Assembly (NCBI GenBank): GCA_022813625.1
Contig: JAKLMB010000005.1
Span: 186,001 to 250,000 of the forward strand
Length of the DNA stretch: 64,000 bases
Origin: Aaosphaeria pasadenensis
Taxonomy: Eukaryota > Ascomycota > Dothideomycetes > Pleosporales
Reading direction: 5' to 3'
Every line of letters starts with the position of its first letter. The first letter of the stretch is position 1. A model generated the notes under the pieces. It saw nothing but the letters and a program-made list of their open reading frames with translations, was not told the DNA's origin and did no database searches. Position numbers and translations under genes: made by a program. Shown in pieces: positions 23,011 through 34,319 of this stretch.

Positions 23011-23975
23011 ATGAAGACTTCCACCCTTATTCTCGCCCTTGCACCCGCGGCATTTGCCCATACAATTTTCACCAATCTTCATGTGAACGGTGTAGACCAG
23101 GTAATGCCATCAGGTTCTTCCCTCAATTCAAAATACTAAACCATAGCAAGGGCGAAACGAAGGCCGTCCGTTACCGCAAGCAGTCCTCCAACTACCCCCT
23201 CGAAGATGTCACCAGCAAAGACATGGCCTGCAACGTCGGAGGCGACACCGGCGTGCAGGGCCTGATCAGCGTTCCCCAGGGCGCGGAATTGACCTTCGAG
23301 TTCAAGGCATCTCTGATCGACAGATCCAAGCCGCGCCTCGAACCCGGCCACAAAGGTCCTTGCGCTGTATACCTCAAGAAAGTCGACTCTGCTGAGAAGG
23401 CCGCCGGCTCGGGAAGCGGCTGGTTCAAAGTCTGGGACGAGGGATACGACTCGGCGAGCGGACAGTGGTGCACCACGAAATACACACCGACTGGAAAATT
23501 CACCATCACCCTTCCAAAGGGCCTCCAAACCGGAGAGTATCTAGCCAAGCCCGAACTCCTCGCTCTCCACAACGCCCTCGAGGGTCGTCCTCAGTTCTTT
23601 ACCGGATGCATGCAGATCAAGATCGAGGGCGAAGGCAACCTCGTCCCGGAGTCCACCGTCAGTATCCCCGGATACGTCAAGGCTTCAGACGAGAGCGTGA
23701 CCTTCAACATCTACAGCAAGGGCAAGGAATCTACGTACAAGACTCCCGGCCCCTCGGTCGCGAAGCTAGTCGCACGTTCTGCATCTGGCAGCAACGAACC
23801 CGTCAAGGAAAACACACCCTCCTCGTCTGACACGTCGGCCAGGCCTGGAATCACTCAGGCTCCCGAGTGCAAGCCTGTTACTGAGACGTTCATCTCGACT
23901 ACCACTGAAAGGGTTACCGTGTATGCGGATCGAAGGAGGGATGTGCATGCCCGTCGTCATGGCCTCTGGGTCTAG
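23011..23975 (+). CDS. AA9-like lytic polysaccharide monooxygenase (secreted)
   Basis: Two exons, 23011-23100 and 23151-23975, 304 aa; the 50 bp intron has GTAATG, a TACTAAAC branch and GCAAG. The signal peptide (MKTSTLILALAPAAFA) is followed directly by His17, which becomes the N-terminal copper ligand (HTIFTNLHVNG). The second brace histidine is His97 in PGHKGPCAVYLKKV. The second-sphere His170 (LLALHNAL) and Gln178 are present, but the axial position usually held by Tyr (QFY) is Phe180 (RPQFFTGCMQI). AA9 enzymes oxidatively cleave cellulose, xyloglucan or related glucans outside the cell. There is no CBM1; instead a Ser/Thr-rich tail ends in a basic stretch (RRRDVHARRHG). Cys57, Cys101, Cys137 and Cys183 could form disulfides. 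Activity and substrate remain to be shown. Confidence 0.86.
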
Positions 23976-24486
23976 ACTAGTTGACCTAAGTCTTGGTGAC
24001 TGGCAAACGATAACCAATGTTCCATCGATTGAAAGACGCAAGCATAGCTAGCTGGTGGCTGTATACCTCTTTTTTACTTCTTGTACACCTATTCTACATA
24101 TACTTTAGCCAGGCTCTTGATGTGCCATTGGCGTTGTAGCTTCAATTTAGAAAATGTTATGGATGCTATACCACGGGTGTATGTTAAAATAACATCAGTG
24201 ATTGTGGCAGGTGTTATATCGACATTCTAATGTGACCAAATCATTATGTTGTGGGGCGTGCAGAACACATATCGTAATGAGCTTGTACCCCAATGTCAAT
24301 AGATGCCAGTGAGAAACGGATGCCAGAAGAGAATAGATGTTAGTGAAAACGATATGCCACCAATGATTAAATAGCGTAGATAAACAGACAAATGACATGA
24401 ACGGATCTTAGTATAAAAAGGTGACACAATTAATTGATTACGTTGTTCAGGATTTACTAAAAGCCAGTATCTACACTCCCTGACAA
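23976..24486. other. intergenic region between convergent genes
   Basis: An AT-rich spacer between the 3' ends of the AA9 and TRI12-type genes. No gene is seen. Confidence 0.55.
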
Positions 24487-26330
24487 TCACTCTCCAGCAA
24501 TTGTCTTCTCGTCACGACCCTTATGAAGCGTAGTAGCCACCTGCCCAGTCAAAAGGTGATCCACATTCGGCAACAACAAAGCGCAGATGATGGCTACAAC
24601 GCTGAAAGCAATGTTCGACAGGAACACCGTGCGATAAGCGTCGGCATTCGCATGCTGGTACGCTGCCGTTCCCGCTGCAAGAATCTCCGGTGTGATCCCC
24701 GGTACGGCCTTGAAAGCATCGGGTCCTACTGCGAACGCGGCGATGAAAGATGCGATGGAGGATCCGGGCAGTCCGGCAGCAGTGACGGCTGGAGGGACCT
24801 GTGCGGCGATTGTAGCCGCTAGCCGGTTGGATAGAATAGTCGAGAAGACTGTAGATGCGATGGAGGAGATGAGAAATCTGATCGAGCCTGCAACACCTGC
24901 TGATGTTCCCAGAGCGAACTGATCCTGCGCGGCGAGGGTGACGATGGTAATGGCAGCGCCTTCGGTCCAGCCGACGAAGAAGACGCCAAAGGACAATAGA
25001 GCAGATGCGCGTGCCATTGTACCGACACCACAGGTGGCCATCGTGGCGAAGAATAGCGATCCAAGAGTGATACCAACGACGCACTGCCATTTCAGGTACC
25101 CGATCTTCTTCCCTGAGAAGCCACCCACGATCTGACCAATGGTGATACAGAGTCCGACCAAAGCAGAAAGCCATGCTGCAGTCATAGGTCCGCCATCAGC
25201 GTACAGAACGGCTACCATACTTGGCCACACGATGGCAAAAGCGTAGTAGACCGAGGCGCCCAGCCCAGTGAGAATGACCGCCGCGTTCCAGGAATAATTC
25301 TTGAAGATGTGCATGGGAACAAGTGGTTCCTTGAGATCCATGAATGTTTCCCAGCAGACAAATGCAACAAGAGACATGAATCCGACCACAAGAGTCGCAA
25401 TGACATATGCGGATTTCCATGGGTGAACAGATCCTCCCCAGGAGAGACCCATCATGAGAATCAGCAGTCCTCCGGTATACAATGCTGTCCCGACATAGTC
25501 GAACTGCTTGATGTATTTGACCACACTTGCGTTCTCGCCGTGTTTCATGTGGAATGTCGGCGGATGGTAGAAGAGGAACCAACAGAGGAACGAAGCCGCA
25601 TTGATACCAATGAGAACGTAGTAGCACCCTCTCCAGCCGACACTGGGTTGGTACAAGATGAACGCGTTCGAGATAACAGGTGCAACTCCAGATCCGGGGA
25701 TACAGAAAAGATAGCAGAACGCGTTACCAGCAAGCCGATATTTCATTGGTACGAGTTCGCCCATGACGTAGAAGTATGATAGCTGTGTCGCTGCAGCAAT
25801 TCCCATAATCGTGGTGCCGACAATGAGAGTATTTACGTTCTGCGCAACAGAGCAGATGATAGATCCAATGACACCAAGAGCTGCTCCACCAACGAACGTC
25901 CAGCGGCGGCCGAAGATATCGGAAACTCGACCAATGATGGTTAGAGTGACTGCTGAGGTGAGGGTGTATGATAGTGCCACCCAGACGACATTGGGATCTG
26001 GTCCGATATCTGCGTTGATGATGCCCAAGATTGGTGCTGCGTAACCGTATGCTGCGACCTGTATTGACGATGATTGTGAGCTAGAATTCCCTGCGCCTTT
26101 TGGGCAGTCACACATACACCAGCCATAAGTCCCAACCCGATACCCGCCATTGTTCCTATGAAGAACTTGCTGCGGTAGTAACCCGGTGGTAGTGCCGTTT
26201 CATCGAGCTCGAGATTAGCACCCGCTGCATTATCGTGAGATTGTTTTTCGGCATCATGTGCTGAATAATTGATGCTGTCTGCCTTCGGGGCATTCTCGAC
26301 GTTCTCTACGCCGGATGATTTGTCGGACAT
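24487..26330 (-). CDS. MFS efflux pump, TRI12 (fungal trichothecene efflux) family type
   Basis: Two exons, 26118-26330 and 24487-26058, 594 aa, the usual length of this family. The 59 bp intron (GTATGT...AATACAG) joins GIGLGLMAG to VAAYGYAAPILGIINADIG. The start MSDKSSGVENVE gives a roughly 60-residue acidic tail before TM1. Seen: VALSYTLTSAVTLTIIGRVSD, DIFGRRW (motif A region), GSGVAPVISNAF, SVGWRGCYY and long hydrophobic segments to the C-terminus. Despite the family name, most members export siderophores, toxins or other metabolites; no toxin-biosynthesis genes are visible nearby. The gene is tail-to-tail with the AA9 gene. Confidence 0.9.
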
Positions 26331-27883
26331 GATGGACCGCTGTAACGATCTATGTGGTGTAGGTCTCAAGCACTCAAACAAGTACAGTACACTGAGATGA
26401 TCGCGCTGTGGAATTGGTGATGCTGCCCAAAACCTACGGCCACTTCATCAAAACATATATTGGTTTTTGAGGTACCACTCGTGCATTATATCTACTAAGT
26501 CGTAGCGTGTATAGCACCCGGGAAACTTCAAGCCTTCATGGGAAGCCCTTTTCCGGGGTGCGGGGACCCCAGAAACGCCACAATGAAATCGGTCCACTCG
26601 ACACGACGGGTCTGGGCTTTCAAGTAGAGCCTTATCTCGTTTAAGAAGACCTTGTGTACAAGCATATGCAATTTTGAAAACCCCTTGTGGCTGTCAAGTC
26701 GCCAGTGTTATGGTTCCGCAGATCCGGAGAGATGATTCATTGTGCATTAGCGCTGAGTCGTCGTCTATTTTCCCCAGATCCTTTCCAGGTGAAATGATTC
26801 CGGTGCCAAAGCATAAGTAGGGTGGTAGGGATATTGAATAGTTTCGAGATTCGATAAATGCAATAAGACTGCCGACGTAGCCATGTGAGCATGACAGTAG
26901 GATACAATCTTGACTTCAGATATTGTCATGACCTGAAAGCTAGGCTGAGCTATCGCTAAGGGATGAGACTGGTTTAGTTCCTATGTCTCGAGACACCCGC
27001 AAGTAGAGTAAATCCAGACAATATGAATGCGGCTGGCACGGAGCACGAAGCTTGAACTGCATCATAATTTGCAGCACAATTTACAGCATAGCTTTCAGTG
27101 TAATTCCAGTTTATCGCCCAGCGTTGCAATCAGGGGTTCCGCTAGGAGTGGTTGTGCCGTGGTATAGATTCTAAAAGAGAGAATCGTCAAGATCATCTGC
27201 CAAGCAGAAGACACAAAGTCTATTGAATAAATATCACATCATTCTGCAGCGCAGCTGAGGAAGGGTCTGATAGGGATGCAGATCACACATGTACCGGATG
27301 GGCCTGTTTTGCTTGAATGAAGCATGAAGAGCTTCCCCGATGTGGTTAGGCCATATGATCCTAGAAGCAGTTGTTTTGTTATTAAACAGATGTCGTGCTG
27401 AATGAATTTGAAGAAATGCAACTTCACATATCTTCAACAATGGGTCAATTGTGTCTATCCTTCTGGAAGCCTCTCGGCTATACCGACCACCCCGCCTACT
27501 TCGACGGCGGCTTCTTACTTATCATCAATCAACCAATGCAATTGCATTTGGTATCAACTTTTTGTTGAGCTGCCACTGGAAGTCGAACAGGGGGAGAATG
27601 AGAACGAGGGAGAAAGTGGAAATGAAGTTGTCGTATGTTGTACACAGCCTCGCGCATTGCATATTTCTATGACGCTCAATTGGTGCGGAGAATTACCATC
27701 CTTGTCGAGGCTTGCTGCTGGAGAGGGGTGACTGTGGCTCAGCACAGCTGGACAATCAGCATGTAAATACCGAAGGTCTCCAAGTCATCATCAAGCGACC
27801 AAAACCTACTTACCTTGCAATGATTGTGTACCCTCGAGGAGTATTCAGACACATCCAATGTGTCTTATAGCATAACCAACCAG
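26331..27883. other. divergent intergenic region
   Basis: About 1.55 kb between the divergent starts of the TRI12-type and kinase genes. Small open frames only; no recognisable gene or repeat. Confidence 0.55.
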
Positions 27884-30121
27884 ATGCGACAGACCGTTTC
27901 TACCCAACGGTTCATCAACACCAAACGCTACCGACCGATTCTCAACGATGTGCTGGACGCATTTGAGGCCTTCTGCGCGAACGGCTCCAACCGTGTTGCA
28001 TGGCGTAATCTCCGCGTTTTCCTCACGATATACATTGCGAAGTATTTCGACTACAACAATGGTCTTCCATCACGGAGTTCTTCCGTCAGAGCAAATCACC
28101 TCGCCAGCCTCCCAGTGCCGCATCTGGGACACTTGATTGGCGAAGTTGTTTACGTGCTACTCCTAAGCGCCGGTGTCCTACGTGCGAGCGATGACCGGAT
28201 CCCATGGCCGGTGACAGAAGATACGAAAAAACTGTCATTAGTATCTGAGGCTGTTCTTCATAGGATATTGCTGGATGTGACAATCGAATTGAGCGACCTA
28301 CTTGGCTCCGCCAGACTTGATCGCTCTTCGGGTGTTCTATTTGGCTTCATTCATGATTGGAATCCATCTGAAAGCGAACACCTTTATGAGAGAGTTTACT
28401 CCTTTCAGCTGCTTATGAGCGAGGCGATCATCGAGCCAGTACAAATAGAACGAAAGGAAACTTTGCTGGATACTTCAGTGAACCGCCTTCGAAGAGCGTT
28501 GAGTGCACGGTTAGGTTCCAAACGTCGATCGAACAAATCTAATCAACTTGCCGAGGGAATCACTTCGCGCAATCGTCCTATTTCAATCGCTCTTGGAGAA
28601 ACTTTAATACGGCCCAAGGCTCAATTACTACCGGATAATGGACTCTTCGAAGATTTAATCGTGGGTTCTACGACCAACACCCAACTAAACACCATCACGG
28701 AAGAAGAATCCTCCAACGATAGCAATCGTACTCTCGTGCCTTCAAGCAAGTCTACAAAATCTATTAAGCATGCATCCAGAAAGAGCTCTATCGATATTTT
28801 GCGACTCAAAGAGCTGCGAAAATCAGATAGCCTGCACCCTATACTCTTCGATGATGCACGGAGTGCCCGTTCTGGCACTTCAGGCCACAACTCCTTCTTC
28901 ACGGCCGAAACTCACATTTCTATAACGTCGGATATGCACCAATCGGGCAACAGGAACAGTATCAGCACATTTATCTCCATCGCGACTTCGAATACATTCG
29001 ACCAGGACCTTATGTGCAGCGCCTATCGTACCTTGCTTGAAGAGCATGACCTGATACCAGAGCCCACTATGGAAACCAATTGGTCTGGCCGCGGTCAGCA
29101 TGCAGAATACGGCAAGGATGAATACGACGACATTCCGCTACAGGTGGAGATGGTTCTGGGGAAGACTCGGACCGCACTGGTGGAAAGCGTTCGCTGCAAG
29201 CGCGTCCGACTTGTTCGCAAAACGATGCGATGCACGAAGTGGAGCGGTATCACCCGGGAAGACGCGCTTCGAGAAGTACAACACCTTTACCGAGTTCAAC
29301 ATTCGCATATCGTTCGACTCGTTGGAACGTATGTAATCGGAAATGATCTTGCGATTCTCACATACCCTTGCGCCGAATGGAATCTGGAAGTGTTCATGCG
29401 AACACTCACCACATCTGAGGACATGGAGATAAGACGGAAGTCACTCCGCCATTTTTTCACCTGCCTAGCCAAGGTGCTCGACTTCATGCATTCCTTCCCG
29501 CTGAAGCACATGGATATCAAGCCGCAGAACCTGCTTGTCCGCGACATTCGAGACTCGGACGTGAACGATTCAGACCCATACAAGATTTACTTCACCGACT
29601 TCGGCATCTCTCGCTCTTATCCTTCGATTGAAGAGAGTGAGACTGAAACGCCAACTTCGTTCACTCGCACATACGCTGCTGCTGAGGTTATTCTTCAGGA
29701 ATCACGTGGTCTGTCTGCGGATATTTATTCCCTTGGTTGTGTATTTGCTGAGATGATCGCAACCATTCTCGATGTCTCAAAAACAAATGAAACAAACCCG
29801 ACGCAGACTCATTGGGGGGCACTTGAAAATGCAAGAGGGAAAACCGAGACAGGCCAACTACGACCGTACTATTCCGCCGTTACGAGCGTGCAGCAATGGC
29901 TATCGCAATTATCCATCGAAGAGCCCGAGCTTCGCGCCGTCAGACACTGGACGAAAGAGATGATTCAAGCCGACGCATCAGCACGACCGAGCGCCAGGCA
30001 GATTGCAGACGATCCTCACCTTCCATTTGCATGCTTGAGCTGTACTCTCCGGACCGGCCCCGAGGACTTTGAATGCGCCGAACCATGCGTGGCAACCACC
30101 ACCAGATATGGAAACGATTGA
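27884..30121 (+). CDS. serine/threonine protein kinase with long N-terminal region
   Basis: Single exon, 745 aa from the ATG at 27884. The open frame extends about 60 nt upstream without an ATG, so an extra 5' exon is possible. Residues 1 to about 420 have no domain I recognise, with Ser/Arg-rich parts including SRKSSIDILRL and a basic patch ARLGSKRRSNKS. The kinase domain follows: LGKTRTALVESV (Gly-loop region), RLVRKTMRC (Lys), REVQHLYRVQHSHIVRLVG (helix C), the catalytic loop HMDIKPQNLLV (HMD for HRD), TDFGIS (DFG) and YAAAEVI in place of APE. LSADIYSLGCVFAEMI supplies the DIxSLG segment. Key catalytic residues are kept, so activity is likely. It resembles a fungal kinase group with LVGTYVIGNDLAIL-like segments and no known pathway. 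Confidence 0.85.
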   Translation: MRQTVSTQRFINTKRYRPILNDVLDAFEAFCANGSNRVAWRNLRVFLTIYIAKYFDYNNGLPSRSSSVRANHLASLPVPHLGHLIGEVVYVLLLSAGVLRASDDRIPWPVTEDTKKLSLVSEAVLHRILLDVTIELSDLLGSARLDRSSGVLFGFIHDWNPSESEHLYERVYSFQLLMSEAIIEPVQIERKETLLDTSVNRLRRALSARLGSKRRSNKSNQLAEGITSRNRPISIALGETLIRPKAQLLPDNGLFEDLIVGSTTNTQLNTITEEESSNDSNRTLVPSSKSTKSIKHASRKSSIDILRLKELRKSDSLHPILFDDARSARSGTSGHNSFFTAETHISITSDMHQSGNRNSISTFISIATSNTFDQDLMCSAYRTLLEEHDLIPEPTMETNWSGRGQHAEYGKDEYDDIPLQVEMVLGKTRTALVESVRCKRVRLVRKTMRCTKWSGITREDALREVQHLYRVQHSHIVRLVGTYVIGNDLAILTYPCAEWNLEVFMRTLTTSEDMEIRRKSLRHFFTCLAKVLDFMHSFPLKHMDIKPQNLLVRDIRDSDVNDSDPYKIYFTDFGISRSYPSIEESETETPTSFTRTYAAAEVILQESRGLSADIYSLGCVFAEMIATILDVSKTNETNPTQTHWGALENARGKTETGQLRPYYSAVTSVQQWLSQLSIEEPELRAVRHWTKEMIQADASARPSARQIADDPHLPFACLSCTLRTGPEDFECAEPCVATTTRYGND

Positions 30122-30395
30122 AAAGTGCCGGAAACATATATCGCTCATTGAGTGTTTTTAGTGGGAGCATCTACTGAGTCACTATATTGAGCATCGATCA
30201 TTCGCCAGACAGTGTTTCTTCCATATTCGACGACCGGAAGATGTATCCCTGTCCATCACCTGCACCCCACAAACTGGACCCTGAGTCGATCAGCACCACA
30301 GCTATTGTATTTGTATTATAGACGTTATCTGCTCTTTCTGGACGCGAGGACAAGCATTTTTTTCCCTATCTTCTAAAGCCTAGAAAGTTGTTAAC
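30122..30395. other. short intergenic region
   Basis: 274 bp between the kinase stop and the lactonase start. It must hold the kinase terminator and the lactonase promoter. Confidence 0.5.
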
Positions 30396-31617
30396 ATGCT
30401 TTCCTTGGCTGCTTGTCTTCTCTTGGTGCCATGGGTGCAGGCGGCGCTGCATCACTTGTATGTGGGCTCTGTTGATGGTAGCTCGATATATGCGTTGGAA
30501 CTTGAGGATGAGTACAGGACGATTGATATCGTCCAGAACAGTACAGCTGCTGGCGCCGCGTCCGCTCTTGTTCTTGACGTACGTCTTGATCTCCAATCGC
30601 GAAGGATAGGCTAACAGTGTCAGAGGTCAAGGAAGTTTCTGTTCAGCAGCAGACCATCCGATGGCACAGTGTCCAGATACCTCGTGAACCCTGACTACTC
30701 GTTGATACACGAAGGAACAATGGACGTTCCCAAGTCTTGTAAGTCTTCAGTTGCTAGCCGGCCACCCAACAAACGCTCACTAAAACTTTCCTTCAGGCAA
30801 TACGACCTCATTCAAAAACATCAAACTGACATCCGGCCCGCAACCCCCAAGCACGATCTTCGGCTCCGCAAGCACCGGATCATGCAGCGCGATATTCTCG
30901 ACCTCCGTCTCAGGCTACTACCAGCACCGTAGCAGCGACATCGCGGGCGACGTGCGCAGCCTGGTCTTCAGCCCAGACGGCCACCACCTGCGCGCCCTAG
31001 ACTTCAAGCGCAACTCCATCATGAACTTCGTCATCCGCGAGGACACCGACTTCGACGACCTCAACGGCACAGACGTGCTAACCGACGTCACGACCTCCCG
31101 CCAGATCATCTCGCACCCCGGCGGCCACCGCCTCTACGTCGTCACGCAAGACACCAACGAGCTCATCGACCTCGCGCTCCTCAGCACCACCGACCGCGTC
31201 GATAGTTCCCTGCCTACGAAGCACCATACCATCCTCCCCAAGGACACGAAGCCAGGCGAGTTCTTTACCTCCTCCGTCGCGATTCCGTCCGCCAACACGA
31301 CGCTCTGGACGCTCTCGCAGTCGTCCACGCAGGCGCAGATCACGGTCTTCAAGTTGGATCCTTTGACGGGGGAGGTGAAGGAGAAGGTCGCGAGGGCTGG
31401 GTTCAAGAATGCGGGTGGCAGTGCGGAGACGGTGACGAGTGCGCTGTCGGCAGCGCCGTTTGGGGGAAATCTCGTGGCGGTTACAACTTATCCTGGAGGT
31501 ATGGTGGCGGTTATGGGGCTCGATGAGACGGGCGCGACGGTGAAGATTAAGAGCTATGGGAGGGCGGTCATCACTCAGGATGCTGGGTGCTGTGGGGAGG
31601 CGGTTTGGGTGAACTGA
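30396..31617 (+). CDS. secreted lactonase-family (seven-bladed propeller) protein
   Basis: Three exons, 30396-30578, 30624-30738 and 30797-31617, 372 aa. The introns are 45 bp (GTACGT, GCTAAC, TCAG) and 58 bp (GTAAGT, CACTAA, TTCAG). A signal peptide (MLSLAACLLLVPWVQAA) precedes LHHLYVGSVDGSSIYALEL, the first blade of 6-phosphogluconolactonase / 3-carboxymuconate-cyclase-like propellers. Other blades include DVRSLVFSPDGHHLRALDF and RQIISHPGGHRLYVVTQDTNEL; the end is GCCGEAVWVN. Family members open sugar or muconate lactones, but many secreted fungal copies are untested. The gene ends 194 bp from the convergent ARA2-like reductase. Its sense strand changes from C-rich to G-rich near 31350. Confidence 0.82.
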
Positions 31618-31811
31618 TGGCAGCTGTAGCAAGCTATAGGGCAGATCCGAACAGATCATGTTGAATCTGGCATGACGATGCCCGAAGGTCCTCTCACACG
31701 CCCATAGATGATAATCGTAGGCAATCTTTGATCCATGTCCATTTTGATATTCCACTCTTGCTCCCTTTCATATTTACAATCCTTCCAGAACTCCATCACC
31801 ATCTAGAGCCA

Positions 31812-32909
31812 TCATGTAAAGCAATAATCCACCCACTCCCCCAACACCTCCCTCACTTCCCCCACAAGCCTCTCATCCTCCTCCGTCCACCCAGTCCTCG
31901 CATCCTCAAACGCGCTCGCAAAATCCTCCACCTCCTCCACGCTCCCGGCACCCCCAATAACGCAAACCCTCGGCGCACCCTCCCCCCTCTCCCTCGCCGC
32001 CTCCATCAACGAATACCTCAGCGCCAACCTCGCCATCCTGTCCCCCCTCCCCTTCACCACCTCCGCCGCCCTCCTAACCCTCTCCCTCAACTCCCTCGGC
32101 GCCGGATGGAAATCCCCCAACTTCCCCTCCGGCACGCCCCCATCCCTCAACAACCCAATCCCCAACGGCGAAGAAGCACACACGACGCCCACGCCCGCGG
32201 CCCCGAACCCCTCCAACCCCTCACTCAGCAGCCGCGAGTTCTGCAAGGTGAGCTGCCCCCAACTCTGCACGACGTCGAGCGGGCGGCCGAACTTCTCGCG
32301 CGCGAGCCCCGCGAGCCGGATGAGAGTGGAGAGGGGGTACCCGGAGATGCCGACGTAGCGGATCTTGCCCTCGGACGCGAGGTCCCAGAGGACGCTGAGG
32401 GCGTCGAGGGCGGAGGCTTCCGAGACGAATTCTACGTCGTGGCAGAATACGACGTCGAAGTAGGAGGTTTGGAAGCGGGTGAGGCTGCGCTCGACGGAGG
32501 AGCGCACGGCGGCGGGGGAGTAGTCGAAGGTGGAGGAGGCGACGCGGCCGACTTTTGTTATGAGGAGGTAGGAGGAGCGCGGGTAGGTGGAGGTGATGAG
32601 GGGGTCCTGGAAGGCGGCGCCGAGGATTTGCTCGGATGGGTCGTAGTAGGGGGAGGTGTCGAAGGCGCGGATGTTGAGATCGAGGGCCCGGCGGAGGGTT
32701 TGGGCGACGGGGAGGGAGTGTGGGGAGGGGTGGAGCTGGTAGGACCACGCTGCTCCGCCTTGGATTAGGGGCGTGATGACTTCGGAGAGTGGTGGGCGGG
32801 TTTGTGAGGTGGAGATGTGGTCTTGAGACGAGGAAGTTGTGGTTTGTTGTTGTTGTTGATCTTGTTCTTGAGGCTGAAGCTGTGAATTGGCCGCTATAGG
32901 ATCGGCCAT
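31812..32909 (-). CDS. aldo-keto reductase, ARA2-like D-arabinose dehydrogenase
   Basis: Single exon, 365 aa. After a Gln-rich N-terminus comes ITPLIQGGAAW, then the AKR catalytic residues: Asp84 and Tyr89 in FDTSPYYDPSE, Lys119 in LITKVGR and His157 in VFCHDVEF. KIRYVGISGYPL and ALRYSLM follow the usual AKR order. The pattern, including YFDVVFCHDVEFV, is close to yeast Ara2, which oxidises D-arabinose to D-arabinono-1,4-lactone with NAD+ on the route to D-erythroascorbate; the related L-galactose dehydrogenase is the alternative. It lies tail-to-tail with a lactonase-family gene. The coding strand is C-rich in the 5' half and G-rich in the 3' half. Cytosolic. Confidence 0.87.
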   Translation of the reverse strand: MADPIAANSQLQPQEQDQQQQQTTTSSSQDHISTSQTRPPLSEVITPLIQGGAAWSYQLHPSPHSLPVAQTLRRALDLNIRAFDTSPYYDPSEQILGAAFQDPLITSTYPRSSYLLITKVGRVASSTFDYSPAAVRSSVERSLTRFQTSYFDVVFCHDVEFVSEASALDALSVLWDLASEGKIRYVGISGYPLSTLIRLAGLAREKFGRPLDVVQSWGQLTLQNSRLLSEGLEGFGAAGVGVVCASSPLGIGLLRDGGVPEGKLGDFHPAPRELRERVRRAAEVVKGRGDRMARLALRYSLMEAARERGEGAPRVCVIGGAGSVEEVEDFASAFEDARTGWTEEDERLVGEVREVLGEWVDYCFT

Positions 32910-34319
32910 GATTGCGGCTACCTCGTTGTGTGACGGCGATTTAGAATCTAGTCTATTGTTATATTATCATAGACATCAAGCATGATAATGAGTACCAGAT
33001 TCCTCTTTCGCAAAAGAACTACGAAGAGAGAGATATAATTTTGTTCGGTTCGCGTTACATTGTTGTTCCGAAGCCAGTTCCGAGTGGGGGAGGGGAAGGG
33101 AACTAACAAAACATGCGGGGTACATTCCTTCTCAGGGAACGGAACATAGACTGGTAGAGAACGGCATCCCATCCGCAGGATTCAGCCATCTGTAGATCTC
33201 TTCCTTCGTCGCCCACTAATTGTCCCTCAGATTTCTCTTAAGATAACGTTACAAGTTGTTCTTGGGGGAATAGATTGCTGCAGTTTTGAATGTAATTATG
33301 CAGGTATGCATCTATTGATGCCAATAGGATCCCTCCTCGTGGCATTGATGCGCCGTCGGAACTTACATGTCGTCTTCGGAAACATACATAAACAACTCGT
33401 CAACCGCAGGGCGGGCAGACAGACTATCAACGTGCTGCGTTCTCTCACACAAACACGAGCATAGGTCCTCCCAATCACCTTTATTCCATAGGCTGTGATA
33501 TTTTCAAGGACAAAAAAGGTCACATCTCGTATGGCTCAGTCTCAAAATAGTATGATGAGCAAATCACACACAATGACATCTTCATTTGCCTTCCAAACAG
33601 CAGTGCATTCTCAAGTTTCACACTCCTATACAAGCAAAAACCTGCTTACACTACACCCTCCTCAAATCCATGCATCCATCATCAATCAATCACATCTTCC
33701 AATCCCACAATCCCCACAGTCCTCACACCCGCCGCCATCCATCTACGTACCCATCCATATCATATCCAGAAGATCAGACGACACTAAAACCATCCCATCT
33801 TTTGATGAAAGCAAAACAAAAAGCAAAAAAGAAATTTCTGAAAGAGCGGGACTCGAATATGGGTCTACTCAACAGCCTACACAACAGCCTACAGCCTACG
33901 ACAGAGAAACCACGGCCTAGCCCAGGATTCCCAACCGGCCAAGCTACCCTGTGGGCCACCTGGTCGATCGAGCCTAAAGTCCGGGTCGTGGTTCTCATGG
34001 AAGTACTTGCAAATATTGGGGTTTATATAGGGCGATAAAAGAGAGTGAAGGTATAACTTAGGTAGAAGGGGGGCCGTGCTTTGACTTGGAGCGTGTGGCT
34101 GGGTAGCTGTTTGGTAAGTGAAAATCTGCGACAGTGAGTAAGAGACAGGCCTTCACTTTTACTAGGACAATGATTTCAGGTAGAAGCGAATACTATTGTT
34201 ATACTTGTTCTTCTTCGACTTCTTCGAACGATATAAAACATCATTCAATGTACATATTAACAACAACGTTGCACCAGCAATACGTCGGTGCTTCTCGATT
34301 CCGAGCCTTGATTCGATAT
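32910..34319. other. intergenic region
   Basis: About 1.4 kb between the AKR start and the sugar-transporter stop. Overlapping short frames at 33495-34038 have no domain. A T-loop-like string near 33850 is not a tRNA. No gene is called. Confidence 0.55.

Noticed and set aside
24487..26330. Reading the TRI12-type pump as evidence for trichothecene production
   Set aside because: The family is broad and no trichothecene biosynthesis gene is nearby.
33835..33990. T-loop-like string (TTCGAGT followed by CCCGCTC on the minus strand) suggesting a tRNA
   Set aside because: The matching 5' T-stem, acceptor stem and anticodon arm cannot be found at proper spacing.
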